Shown here one piece after another: positions 9,936 through 18,245 of a stretch of 64,000 nucleotides of DNA. The DNA is from an uncultured Gammaproteobacteria bacterium (GTDB lineage: Bacteria > Pseudomonadota > Gammaproteobacteria > Arenicellales > JAANXG01): the NCBI GenBank assembly GCA_947258785.1, contig CAMYJT010000018.1, forward strand, positions 47,092 to 111,091. The letters are read 5' to 3'. Each line of letters opens with the position of its first letter. Position 1 is the first letter of the stretch. Under the pieces are notes generated by a model, which worked only from the letters and a program-made list of their open reading frames with translations, was not told the DNA's origin and made no database searches. Both the position numbers and the translations under genes were made by a program.

Positions 9936-9980
9936 CGCGCAGCGGGTAACGGGGGACCGTTTTTCAGTACCCGTTGCGTG
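9936..9980 (+). promoter_or_regulatory. Stem-loop between cbbL and cbbS
   Basis: A 13-bp stem (core GCAGCGGGTA with TACCCGTTGC, two G-U pairs) with a 19-nt loop lies 17 nt after the cbbL stop. No T-run follows the stem, so it is better read as an RNA-processing or stability element than a terminator. Confidence 0.4.
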
Positions 9981-10059
9981 ATTCCGGCATCGGCGAATAC
10001 ACAACAAGATCGAATCGAGCACGTAAAGATTCAGCACATAGAAATTTGGAGTAACGCCA

Positions 10060-10419
10060 ATGAGCGAAATGCAAGACTACGCGTCGCGGTTGTCCGATCC
10101 GGCGAGCCGCAAGTTTGAAACCTTCTCCTACCTCCCGGAGCTCTCCGAGGACGCCATCCGTGCCCAGGTGCAGTACATCTGCGACAAGGGTTGGAACCCG
10201 GCTGTCGAGCACGTGGAGCCGGAGAATGCCTTCGACCATTATTGGTACATGTGGAAACTGCCGATGTTCGGTGAGACCGATGTCAACCGTATCCTGGATG
10301 AGGCCGAAGCCTGTCACAAGGCCAACCCCAAGCACCATGTGCGGCTCATCGGTTACGACAACTACGCCCAGTCCCAGGGCACCGCGATGGTCATCTATCG
10401 CGGACCGATCAAGGTCTGA
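10060..10419 (+). CDS. cbbS: RuBisCO small subunit, form IA (green type)
   Basis: Small subunit that caps the L8 core of form I RuBisCO. 119 residues, intact. The N-terminal [20 protein letters not shown] and the [11 protein letters not shown] block (near residue 67) followed by [16 protein letters not shown] are diagnostic of the green IA group. A clear ggag site precedes the ATG. It lies 140 nt after cbbL, with hairpins on either side. Unlike cbbL it shows no damage, which matters for judging whether cbbL is really dead. Confidence 0.96.
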   Translation: MSEMQDYASRLSDPASRKFETFSYLPELSEDAIRAQVQYICDKGWNPAVEHVEPENAFDHYWYMWKLPMFGETDVNRILDEAEACHKANPKHHVRLIGYDNYAQSQGTAMVIYRGPIKV

Positions 10420-10445
10420 AGGTAGCGGAGCAAACTGCCACGGAC

Positions 10446-10478
10446 AGGGCCTCTGCTGTCATGTGACGCAGGGGCCTT
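10446..10478 (+). terminator. Hairpin after cbbS (attenuator between cbbLS and cbbQO)
   Basis: An 11-bp stem with two G-U pairs (AGGGCCTCTGC with GCAGGGGCCTT), with a further 3-bp extension inside the loop, lies 26 nt behind cbbS. It ends in TT but has no long T-run. It may limit readthrough into cbbQ, fitting the need for far more RuBisCO than activase. Confidence 0.45.
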
Positions 10479-10598
10479 AGCCTCACGAACCGTGGAATCC
10501 GAACTGGGTCTCCCGCAATCGGGCGCGCGGTTCAGGGGCACCGCACCGGCAGGATTGGATTTGGAGTTGCGAGTTAGTCATCACGAGTCACCGATACC

Positions 10599-11399
10599 AT
10601 GACCGACAAAGACCAATACGTCGTCAAGACCGAGCCCTACTACCGTCCTGTGGGCAACGAAGTGCAGATGTATGAGGCGGCCTACGCAGCGCGTATGCCG
10701 GTGATGCTCAAGGGACCCACCGGTTGCGGCAAGTCCCGCTTTGTCGAGTACATGGCCTGGAAGCTAAACAAACCGCTCATTACCATCGCTTGTAACGAGG
10801 ACATGACCGCCTCCGATCTGGTGGGCCGCTTCCTGCTCGATATCAACGGCACCAAGTGGCAGGACGGCCCCCTCACCGTGGCGGCGCGGGTCGGAGCGAT
10901 CTGTTATTTGGACGAGGTCGTCGAGGCCCGTCAGGACACCACGGTGGTCATCCATCCGCTCACCGATCATCGCCGCAACCTGCCGCTGGAGAAAAAGGGC
11001 GAATTGGTGGAGGCGCATCCCGACTTCCAGCTCGTCATCTCCTATAATCCCGGTTATCAGAGCTTGATGAAGGATCTCAAACAATCCACCAAACAGCGCT
11101 TCGGCGCTTTGGACTTCGACTACCCGGAAGCGGCGGTCGAAGCCGAAATCGTCGCCCACGAGGGCGACATCGACAACGCGACAGCGGACAAGCTGGTCCA
11201 GGTGGCCCAGCGTTCGCGTAATCTCAAGGGCCATGGACTCGACGAGGGGATGTCGACCCGGCTGCTGGTTTACGCCTCCCAGTTGATTAACAAAGGAATC
11301 GAGCCCCAGGCCGCTTGCCAAATGGCGCTGGTGCGCCCGCTCACCGATGATCCGGACATGCGCGACACCCTGGATGCCGCGGTCAACACCTATTTCTGA
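10599..11399 (+). CDS. cbbQ: CbbQ, MoxR-type AAA+ ATPase of RuBisCO activase
   Basis: Hexameric ATPase that, with CbbO, removes inhibitory sugar phosphates from form I RuBisCO. 266 residues. Walker A GPTGCGKSRFVEY is near residue 39, Walker B-like AICYLDEVVEA near 99, and the sensor stretch VISYNPGYQSL near 146. Length and order match the MoxR/CbbQ family. It follows cbbS by 180 nt and precedes cbbO by 74 nt, giving the cbbLSQO order typical of the IAq class. Intact reading frame. Confidence 0.95.
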   Translation: MTDKDQYVVKTEPYYRPVGNEVQMYEAAYAARMPVMLKGPTGCGKSRFVEYMAWKLNKPLITIACNEDMTASDLVGRFLLDINGTKWQDGPLTVAARVGAICYLDEVVEARQDTTVVIHPLTDHRRNLPLEKKGELVEAHPDFQLVISYNPGYQSLMKDLKQSTKQRFGALDFDYPEAAVEAEIVAHEGDIDNATADKLVQVAQRSRNLKGHGLDEGMSTRLLVYASQLINKGIEPQAACQMALVRPLTDDPDMRDTLDAAVNTYF

Positions 11400-11473
11400 G
11401 CTACCCGCGGGGGCGATAGCGTCGACTGCGGCGGTGCTTGATTGAGATCGGTTACCCGGGACGCGGATCAGTC

Positions 11474-13855
11474 ATGAGCGTAGATTTCAGCGAATACGTC
11501 TCCTGCATAGACTTCGACGATTCCCACGAGCACCGTGAGGCGCTGGAGTCCGCCTACCACGAGGCCGCGCGGGTGATGTCGCCGCGCGGCCTGCAGAATT
11601 ACCTGGAAGGTATGCGCGCGATGTGCAGTTTGGGGCGCGGGCAGGATCTGGTGTTCACCTACGTCCAGGAAATGCCGAGCGTGGCCAAGGAGGTGGGCGA
11701 GGACGTGATTCCGGACGTGATCACCGGCTTGATGAAGCTTGCCTCGCACACCTCGGGTACCGTCATCACTATGATGATGGGCAACATGCCCCTCGCCGCC
11801 CGGCGTTTGGGCGACGCGGACGTGATGCGGGGCTATCTCAAGCTGCTCCATCAGTTGGCCGGCAAGGCCCCCCGGGGCTTAAGACCGATGATGGAGCACC
11901 TCGATGAGCTGCTCTCCAAGCTCACCCTCGGGGGACTGCGCCGCTGGGCCCAGTGGGGTATGCAGGCGCACCAGCGCGATCTCGACGGACAGATGGCGTA
12001 TTTTGGCCTGCAGACCGCTTCTTCGCGCTCGGTCCTGCAAAAGGAACGCCGCGGCACGCTGTTCATCGACAATCAGCGCAAGCTCAATTTTTATTTACGC
12101 GCGCTGTGGGCGCGCGCCTTTTTCATGCGTCCCACCTCCGGTGACTACGAGACCCGCCAGGGCCTCAAGCCGTATATCGAGGCATTCCAGATCCACTTGC
12201 CCGATGCGTTCGATTCCTTCCGCGGCATAGACGGCATCGAGATCTTTCGTGCCGCTGCCGCGCACAGTGCGGCGCATATGGTGTACACGCGCGATCCACT
12301 CAGTGCCGAGCAGCTCAGTCCCGCGCAGATGAAGTTCATCGAACTGTTCGAGGACGCGCGCATCGAGCATTTGGCAAGCCGGGAGTTTCCGGGCCTCAAA
12401 AAGCTGTGGCTGAGATTCTTCGTTGGTGAGCCAGCCGGCGACGGCGATGTCGTCGATGTCCACCCGACCCTGGGTCTGATGATGCGCATGGCGCGGGCGC
12501 TGCTGGATGAGGACTACAGCGACGACGAGGCAGCGATCAACGAGATCGCCGCCGAGTTCCGACGGGAGTTGAAAAAAGACCCGCACACGAATCGGATCAG
12601 CTGGATGGCGGGCGTGGATTTCTACAACCGGGTCGCCGATTCAGCCGTTATCCCGGGCCTGCGCCACATAGAGAACATGCCCATTCCCTACCGTGACGAC
12701 AACCGATATATCTGGGCCTTCGCCGAGAACCTGTTCGCGTCGCAGGGTGTGGACTACGTGCCCGCGAGCGATCAGCAGGTCCGCCGTTACGTCAACATCA
12801 TGGAGATGGCCAATGAGGTGGACGTGCCCGGCGCCGGCGACGACGCACAAGAGATCTGGGTGTGTGCCGACGAGGTCTTTCCTTATGAGGACGAAGGCAT
12901 CAGCTACAACCAGATGGAGGGTAAGGAGCCGGTCTCCGACCCTTACCACTACGATGAATGGGACTACCATGTGCAGTTGGCGCGTCCCGAATGGGCGACG
13001 GTGATCGAACGCCGCCTGCCCAGGGGTGATCCGGATTTGATGGACGAAATCCTGACCAAATACAAGCCCGTCGCCAGCCGCATCCGCCACTTGATCGATG
13101 CCTTACAACCCCAGGGCATCGTGCGCCGCCGCGGCTACGAGGAGGGCGAAGAACTGGATCTCAATGCCGCTGTGCGCGCGATGATCGACATACGCCGCGG
13201 AACGATGCCGGACCCGCGCATCAACATTCGCATCATCCGGCACATCCGAGAGCTGGCGATCCTGGTGCTGATGGACCTGTCCGAGTCCACCAACGAAAAG
13301 ATCGGTCTCAATGAGAGCGATCCAGGCTACGCGGATGCCCCTTCGATCCTGGATTTGACGCGGGAGTCCACCGGCCTGCTGGCCTGGGCGGTTGATTCAA
13401 TCGGCGACGCCTTCGCGGTGCATGGTTTCGCCTCGGACGGCCGCCACGACGTCAGGTATTACCGTTTCAAGGACTTCAATCAGCCCTATGACGATGAATC
13501 CAAGGCGCGCCTCGCGGGCATGCAGGGAGGTCTGTCCACCCGCATGGGCGCCGCGCTTCGCCACGCCGGATGGCACCTTGCCCAGCAATCGGCGCAGAGG
13601 CGTTTGGTGTTACTCATCACCGACGGCGAACCCGCGGATATCGACGAGCGCGATCCTCAATACCTGCGGCAGGATACGAAAAAGGCGGTGGAGGAGCTGG
13701 CGATGCACGGCATCTATACCTTTTGTCTGACCCTGGATCCGTTGGCGGATCGCTACGTCGCAAGAGTATTCGGGGAGAACAACTACTGCATCGTGGACCA
13801 CGTGGAACGATTACCGGAAAGGTTACCCGCCGTGTTTGCTGCATTGACGGGGTGA
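11474..13855 (+). CDS. cbbO: CbbO, von Willebrand A-domain adaptor of RuBisCO activase
   Basis: Partner of CbbQ; its C-terminal VWA domain contacts RuBisCO and couples the ATPase ring to it. 793 residues, within the family range. Long alpha-helical N-terminal region, then a VWA domain in the last 200 residues with the metal-ion (MIDAS) motif MDLSEST (D-x-S-x-S) near residue 605 and the later STRMGAALRHAG threonine region, and LLITDGEPAD. The ATG at 11474 (MSVDFSEY) is chosen over an upstream start at 11438 because the extra residues look non-conserved. The next gene starts 3 nt after its stop. Confidence 0.93.
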   Translation: MSVDFSEYVSCIDFDDSHEHREALESAYHEAARVMSPRGLQNYLEGMRAMCSLGRGQDLVFTYVQEMPSVAKEVGEDVIPDVITGLMKLASHTSGTVITMMMGNMPLAARRLGDADVMRGYLKLLHQLAGKAPRGLRPMMEHLDELLSKLTLGGLRRWAQWGMQAHQRDLDGQMAYFGLQTASSRSVLQKERRGTLFIDNQRKLNFYLRALWARAFFMRPTSGDYETRQGLKPYIEAFQIHLPDAFDSFRGIDGIEIFRAAAAHSAAHMVYTRDPLSAEQLSPAQMKFIELFEDARIEHLASREFPGLKKLWLRFFVGEPAGDGDVVDVHPTLGLMMRMARALLDEDYSDDEAAINEIAAEFRRELKKDPHTNRISWMAGVDFYNRVADSAVIPGLRHIENMPIPYRDDNRYIWAFAENLFASQGVDYVPASDQQVRRYVNIMEMANEVDVPGAGDDAQEIWVCADEVFPYEDEGISYNQMEGKEPVSDPYHYDEWDYHVQLARPEWATVIERRLPRGDPDLMDEILTKYKPVASRIRHLIDALQPQGIVRRRGYEEGEELDLNAAVRAMIDIRRGTMPDPRINIRIIRHIRELAILVLMDLSESTNEKIGLNESDPGYADAPSILDLTRESTGLLAWAVDSIGDAFAVHGFASDGRHDVRYYRFKDFNQPYDDESKARLAGMQGGLSTRMGAALRHAGWHLAQQSAQRRLVLLITDGEPADIDERDPQYLRQDTKKAVEELAMHGIYTFCLTLDPLADRYVARVFGENNYCIVDHVERLPERLPAVFAALTG

Positions 13856-13858
13856 TCA

Positions 13859-14182
13859 ATGCGTAACATATCCAGCTTCACCGAGACCGTAACCGTCAGC
13901 GATGAACAATTACGTGAGCAGATTCATTATTGCAGTAAGCGAGGTTGGGCTTTAGTTATCGAACACACCACAGACCCGGCTCCAGACAATCACTTCTGGG
14001 AACGATGGGGATTGCCGATGTTGGATCCCGATGATCCCGATCTAGTGCTATTCGAAATCGATGCATGCCGTCAGGCGTTTCCGCAACACCATGTCCGGGT
14101 CAACGCCTGCGAGTCTGCGAAGGGCCGGGCGCTCGTTCGCCATACTGTATTGGTGCAGGCGCCGCAAGTATCGAATGACTAA
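13859..14182 (+). CDS. RuBisCO small-subunit-like protein, red-type-like core
   Basis: 107 residues. The pattern SDEQLREQIHYCSKRGWAL, then DPAPDNHFWERWGLPMLD, then EIDACRQAFPQHHVRVNACE follows the RuBisCO small-subunit fold line by line. The block DP-x-P-x-N-x-x-W-E-x-(W/F)-GLPM(F/L)D is what red-type (form IC/ID) small subunits carry, unlike the [11 protein letters not shown] of the true cbbS upstream. It ends at about residue 107, so it lacks the C-terminal beta-hairpin extension of red-type subunits. It starts 3 nt after cbbO and overlaps the next gene by 8 nt, so it is translated as part of the operon. Role unknown: an alternative subunit, an assembly factor or an activase adaptor are all possible. 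Confidence 0.8.
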   Translation: MRNISSFTETVTVSDEQLREQIHYCSKRGWALVIEHTTDPAPDNHFWERWGLPMLDPDDPDLVLFEIDACRQAFPQHHVRVNACESAKGRALVRHTVLVQAPQVSND

Positions 14183-14552
14183 TACCATGATTCGCCGTAT
14201 TCGAGATATTGCGCCATTGCGCTCCGTCCCCAAGACGGTGGAGGCGCGGTATTACAATCGCGTGCGGTTGGCGTTGAAGCGTCTGGGAAAACCGTTGGAA
14301 GTAGAGCTGGACGGGGAGCTGCGGCAGACCGATATGCTGCTCACCGATCACGAGTGGTTGTGCGTCGATCGCACGCGGGACGACCTGCCGCTGCTTGCCT
14401 GGACCGATTTCACGGTCAAGGGACGGGACGCTTTGCACGCCCCGGTGCGCTGCACTCTACATCTGTATCACACCCACTCGGGATTATTAATGGGACGGAC
14501 TTTGCCGATCCTGGATCGGATCCTGCAACAACGATTGGCCAGTGGCTCCTAG
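14175..14552 (+). CDS. Conserved-looking protein of unknown function, end of cbb operon
   Basis: 125 residues, MTNTMIRRIRDIAPLRSV at the N-terminus. Basic N-terminal third, mixed alpha/beta pattern, no signal peptide, no membrane segment and no motif I recognise. Start ATG 14175 overlaps the stop of the small-subunit-like gene in the arrangement ATGACTAA, a strong sign of translational coupling. A longer upstream reading to 14061 would run inside the previous gene and is rejected. Its position ties it to RuBisCO assembly or activation; nothing in the sequence proves this. Confidence 0.7.
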   Translation: MTNTMIRRIRDIAPLRSVPKTVEARYYNRVRLALKRLGKPLEVELDGELRQTDMLLTDHEWLCVDRTRDDLPLLAWTDFTVKGRDALHAPVRCTLHLYHTHSGLLMGRTLPILDRILQQRLASGS

Positions 14553-14555
14553 CCT

Positions 14556-14861
14556 CTAATCATCATCGGCCAGTTCCGGATCCCAACCGCGGTCCCGCGC
14601 CAGTTTCACCGCCTGTGCATAGATTCTGGCGTGCCGCACGCGTAATTCTTCCGGCAGGTTTGACACCAGGTGACCGTAGACTTGCCACGCCTGAGTCACT
14701 TGATCATAGAGTCGGTCGATCTGCTGAGAACTCCACCCGGCGCAGGTCTCGTTTTCGTCGAGGATTTCAAACAACCAGGCATCTCGAATAATGCGGCCGA
14801 TATCGGTCATGCCGCCGTGTTTGTCTCGGTCAATGCCTGGATAGTGTTTATCAGTTTTCAT
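14556..14861 (-). CDS. Small conserved hypothetical protein, convergent to cbb operon
   Basis: 101 residues from ATG 14861 (MKTDKHYPGIDRDKHGGMTD); an earlier ATG at 14870 adds three residues. Soluble and acidic at the C-terminus (ELADDD). The tidy composition and the motif HGGMTDIGRIIRDAW suggest a real conserved protein; I have the impression that similar short proteins occur in sulfur-oxidising proteobacteria but cannot name a family. It converges on the previous gene with a 3-nt gap. Function unknown. Confidence 0.6.
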   Translation of the reverse strand: MKTDKHYPGIDRDKHGGMTDIGRIIRDAWLFEILDENETCAGWSSQQIDRLYDQVTQAWQVYGHLVSNLPEELRVRHARIYAQAVKLARDRGWDPELADDD

Positions 14862-15108
14862 GGCGCACATCCGATTCGACTGCTAACTCACATTGTTCTC
14901 ACCATACAGGACTTAGGTCTTTGAAAGATATCCATAATTTGATGTTTGGGCGATTGTATTGCGCAGTAAACTAAACCCCATGGATAGTAATGTAAAAATG
15001 CTGTATAAAGTGCTGGCGTTCGTGTTTTGCAAATGAACGGATAAAAAAACGAGCGCGCCGGTAGCCATGTCGGTTTCAATCGACCCCAAAGTTTGGAGGA
15101 TCATACAG

Positions 15109-16176
15109 ATGAGAAAGCTCCTTATCGCCACCCTGGCCGCCTTTAGCCTCGGGTTGGCATCCCTTACAGTGTTCGCGGCGGACAAACCCGTACTGCTCAA
15201 GGTTCCGATTGCGTTCGCCACCAAGTTGCCGGGTCTGGGTACCACCATCAAGTGGGTGGGTGAGCGTGTGGATATTCTGAGCAACGGAATGGTCAAGATG
15301 AAGGTCTATGAGCCGGGCAAACTCGTGGCGCCTTTTGAGATTCTAGATGCGGTGTCTACAGGTAAGGTCAATGCCGGATATACGACGGCGGGGTATTGGG
15401 CTGGCAAGATTTCCGCATCGCCCTTGTTCACCGCGGTGCCGTTTGGGCCGGAAGCCGGGGAATATCTTGGCTGGTTGTGGTACGGCAACGGGATGAAGCT
15501 GTATCAGGAGATGTACGATCAGGCCGGCTATAACGTGAAGGTGCTCGTTTGCGGCATTATTGCCCCGGAGACCTCCGGTTGGTTTGGCAAAGAGATTAAC
15601 AGCGCCGATGATCTCCAGGGACTGAAGATGCGCTTCTTCGGTCTCGGTGGCCAGGTGATGCAAAAGCTCGGTGTGTCGACGAGTCTGCTTCCCGGTGGTG
15701 AGATCTTCCCTGCGTTGGAGAAAAAAGCCATCGATGCCACGGAGTTTTCAATGCCGGCCATCGACAAGCTTTTGGGTTTTCACAAGCTGGTGAAGTACAA
15801 CTATTTTCCGGGTTGGCACCAGCAGGCGACAGTGTTTGAGTTGTTGATCAACAAGGACGTGTGGAACGGTTTGAGTGACCATCAGAAGATGGTCCTGGAA
15901 ATGATCACCATGGCCGCCACTGCGAACTCCCTGGCGGAAGGCGAATTCATTCAGTATTCGGTGTTGCAGGACAATGTCGAAAACAACGGTGTCAAGCTCA
16001 AGTACTGGTCAGCCGACATGTTGGCCCTATACAAGAAGACCTGGGAAGGTGTCGCAAACGAGATGGCCGCCAAGGACCCGTTCTTCAAGAAGGTGTGGGA
16101 CGACATGCAGGAATATCGTAAGGGCTATGATCTGTGGGAGTCCCACGCGTTTTTGCCCAGAGCTCTGCCTAAATAA
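15109..16176 (+). CDS. TRAP transporter solute-binding protein (DctP family)
   Basis: Periplasmic receptor that hands a carboxylate-type substrate to the TRAP permease. 355 residues with a Sec signal peptide at 1-24 (RKLLIATLAAFSLGLASLTV, cleavage after FAA). The mid-protein arginine segment KMRFFGLGGQVMQKLG and LPGGEIFPALEKKAIDATEF (about 178-215) are the substrate-carboxylate-binding hallmark, of the TakP-like (2-oxo/hydroxy acid) branch. ATG 15109 has a ttggagga ribosome site; the earlier ATG at 15067 adds a non-signal leader. It leads an operon with two permease genes and then lutABC, which points to lactate or a related hydroxy acid as substrate. Confidence 0.92.
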   Translation: MRKLLIATLAAFSLGLASLTVFAADKPVLLKVPIAFATKLPGLGTTIKWVGERVDILSNGMVKMKVYEPGKLVAPFEILDAVSTGKVNAGYTTAGYWAGKISASPLFTAVPFGPEAGEYLGWLWYGNGMKLYQEMYDQAGYNVKVLVCGIIAPETSGWFGKEINSADDLQGLKMRFFGLGGQVMQKLGVSTSLLPGGEIFPALEKKAIDATEFSMPAIDKLLGFHKLVKYNYFPGWHQQATVFELLINKDVWNGLSDHQKMVLEMITMAATANSLAEGEFIQYSVLQDNVENNGVKLKYWSADMLALYKKTWEGVANEMAAKDPFFKKVWDDMQEYRKGYDLWESHAFLPRALPK

Positions 16177-16238
16177 ATAGTTAACTTGCGGATCTTTACT
16201 CCGCGTTCGGCAACAGCAAACACCAAGATAGGCGAATA

Positions 16239-16266
16239 CAGCGGCGCTCTATGAAGAGTGCCGCTG
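16239..16266 (+). promoter_or_regulatory. Stem-loop between TRAP receptor and permease genes
   Basis: A 12-bp stem CAGCGGCGCTCT/AGAGTGCCGCTG with one G-U pair and an ATGA loop, ending 22 nt before the small-permease start. It has a short TTTT 2 nt after the stem. It probably raises the receptor-to-permease ratio by stabilising or partly terminating the upstream message. Confidence 0.5.
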
Positions 16267-16288
16267 AGTTTTGCCTCAAGGAGCGGCC

Positions 16289-16846
16289 ATGTCGGCGCGC
16301 GAATCAACCAGTCATCTGCCCATACACGATAAGGACGATGAGCCGCCGGTTCCACTCGCAGACTGGATAGACGCTTTCATCCGCGCAAGCGCGCAGCTGT
16401 TGTGTTGGTTGAACGCTCTGCTGATCGTAGTGATTATCGTGCAGGTGGTGTTGCGCTATGGATTTGGCACCGGGGACCCCAAGTTCGAGGAATTGCAGTG
16501 GCACTTGTACGCGGCGGGTGTCATGTTCGGTTTGTCTTACGCCCAAGTGACGGACTCCCACATCCGCGTCGACATTATCGCCATGCGGTTGTCTCCCAAT
16601 GCCCTGCGCTTCTGGGAAATCTTCGGCATCATCGTGTTCGTGTTTCCATTCCTCTACGTGGTCTTCTACCACAGTATGGATTTCCTCGCCGAGTCCTGGC
16701 GCCTCAATGAGCGCTCCGACGCACCCACCGGGTTGCCGTGGCGCTGGGCGATCAAGGCGGTGATTCCCATCAGCTTCGCAATGCTCGGCTTGGCGGTCCT
16801 GTCGAGACTGATCCGCGATATTGCCGCCTTGGTACGTCGGAGCTGA
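16289..16846 (+). CDS. TRAP transporter small permease (DctQ)
   Basis: Inner-membrane small subunit of the TRAP importer. 185 residues with four hydrophobic stretches, roughly at 36-58, 68-90, 107-130 and 150-172, the DctQ layout. The conserved middle EELQWHLYAAGVMFGLSYAQ contains the E-x-x-x-x-x-Y-x-x-G-V-M-F/L pattern of this family, and D-x-H-I-R-V-D follows. ATG 16289 is placed 5 nt after an aaggag site; the earlier in-frame start is ignored. The large permease begins 4 nt after its stop. Confidence 0.9.
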   Translation: MSARESTSHLPIHDKDDEPPVPLADWIDAFIRASAQLLCWLNALLIVVIIVQVVLRYGFGTGDPKFEELQWHLYAAGVMFGLSYAQVTDSHIRVDIIAMRLSPNALRFWEIFGIIVFVFPFLYVVFYHSMDFLAESWRLNERSDAPTGLPWRWAIKAVIPISFAMLGLAVLSRLIRDIAALVRRS

Positions 16847-16850
16847 GCCG

Positions 16851-18236
16851 ATGGAGATCAACGACATCATGGTCGTCGCGATGTTTTTGACCTTCGCTGC
16901 CTTCTTATTCACCGGTTTTCCGGTTGCCTATGTATTGGGCGGCATCGGCATCCTGTTTGCCGGGGTCGGTTACATCGCGGACACGTATTTCGGCACGATT
17001 ACTGGTTTGGATTTTCTCACCCTGGGGCTGGTGGTGAACCGCATCTACAAGATCATGGACAACTGGGTGCTGGTGGCGCTACCGATGTTTATCTTCATGG
17101 GTCTGATGTTGGACAAATCCGGAGTCGCGGAACGGATGATGCATTCCATGCAGGAACTGTTCGGCGTGGTGCGCGGTGGCCTGGCGGTGACGGTGACAGT
17201 TATCGGTATCATCCTGGCGGCGTCGACCGGCATCATCGGCGCGTCGGTGGTCTTGTTGGGGCTGCTGTCTTTGCCGGCCATGATGCACCAGGGTTACAGC
17301 AAGGCACTGGCCACTGGGACCATCTGTGGGGCTGGTTGCCTGGGCATTCTGATTCCACCCAGCATTATGCTGGTCATCATGGCGGATCAACTCGCCCTAT
17401 CGGTCGGTGATCTGTTCATGGGCGCGGTGTTTCCCGGCGTGATTCTAGGTTGCCTCTACATCACTTACATTTTGGTCATCGCGTATCTGCGTCCCGACTC
17501 GGCCCCGCTGTCGCCGGAACGCCGTCACATCAGCTGGAGTACGATAATCGATGTGTTGAAGTCGGTGCTGCCTCCGGCGCTGTTGATCGTCGCCGTGTTG
17601 GGGTCGATTTTCGCCGGCATTACGACTCCCACGGAGGCCAGTGGAGTTGGAGCTCTAGGCGCCATTGTACTTGCCTGGTACAACAAGAAGCTCAAACTGA
17701 GCGTTTTCAAAGAGGTTCTGCTCTCTGCCTACAATACGACGGCTTACATCTTTGCCATTTTCCTGGGCGCCACGTGTTTCGCTCTGGTCTTGAGGGAATT
17801 GGGCGGTGATCAATTGATCGAAGAGGTGTTGACCGGGTTGCCGTTCGGGCCTTACGGGATTCTGTTGTGCATCCTGGGTATCGTTTTCCTGCTCGGCTTT
17901 TTGCTCGACTGGATTGAGATCACACTTATCATGCTGCCGCTGTTGTCTCCGGTCGTCGCGGCTTTGGGTTTCGACATTGAGGGTTACGGCAAGATCGACG
18001 AACCGGCGCTGGTGTGGTTCGTAATGTTGGTTGCGGTGGCGTTGCAAACCTCGTTCCTGACACCACCCGTGGGTTTCGCCTTGTTCTACCTCAAGGGTGT
18101 TTGTCCTCCGGAAGTAAAACTCACGGACATCTATCGGGGCGTTATCCCGTTTGTCCTGTTGCAGCTCCTGGGATTGACGATTATTATTTTGTTTCCAACG
18201 CTGGTCACCTGGTTGCCGTCCGTTGCATACGATTGA
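16851..18236 (+). CDS. TRAP transporter large permease (DctM)
   Basis: Sodium-driven transport subunit, 461 residues, about 12 membrane segments. The motif GAGCLGILIPPSIMLVI near residue 160 and AGITTPTEASGVGALGA near 260 are diagnostic of the DctM/SiaM large subunit. C-terminal LTPPVGFALFYLKGVCPPEV is also typical. The start ATG 16851 (MEINDIMVV) immediately follows dctQ. Co-transcribed with the receptor upstream and lutA downstream (9 nt gap). Confidence 0.93.
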   Translation: MEINDIMVVAMFLTFAAFLFTGFPVAYVLGGIGILFAGVGYIADTYFGTITGLDFLTLGLVVNRIYKIMDNWVLVALPMFIFMGLMLDKSGVAERMMHSMQELFGVVRGGLAVTVTVIGIILAASTGIIGASVVLLGLLSLPAMMHQGYSKALATGTICGAGCLGILIPPSIMLVIMADQLALSVGDLFMGAVFPGVILGCLYITYILVIAYLRPDSAPLSPERRHISWSTIIDVLKSVLPPALLIVAVLGSIFAGITTPTEASGVGALGAIVLAWYNKKLKLSVFKEVLLSAYNTTAYIFAIFLGATCFALVLRELGGDQLIEEVLTGLPFGPYGILLCILGIVFLLGFLLDWIEITLIMLPLLSPVVAALGFDIEGYGKIDEPALVWFVMLVAVALQTSFLTPPVGFALFYLKGVCPPEVKLTDIYRGVIPFVLLQLLGLTIIILFPTLVTWLPSVAYD

Positions 18237-18245
18237 CATAGTGTC

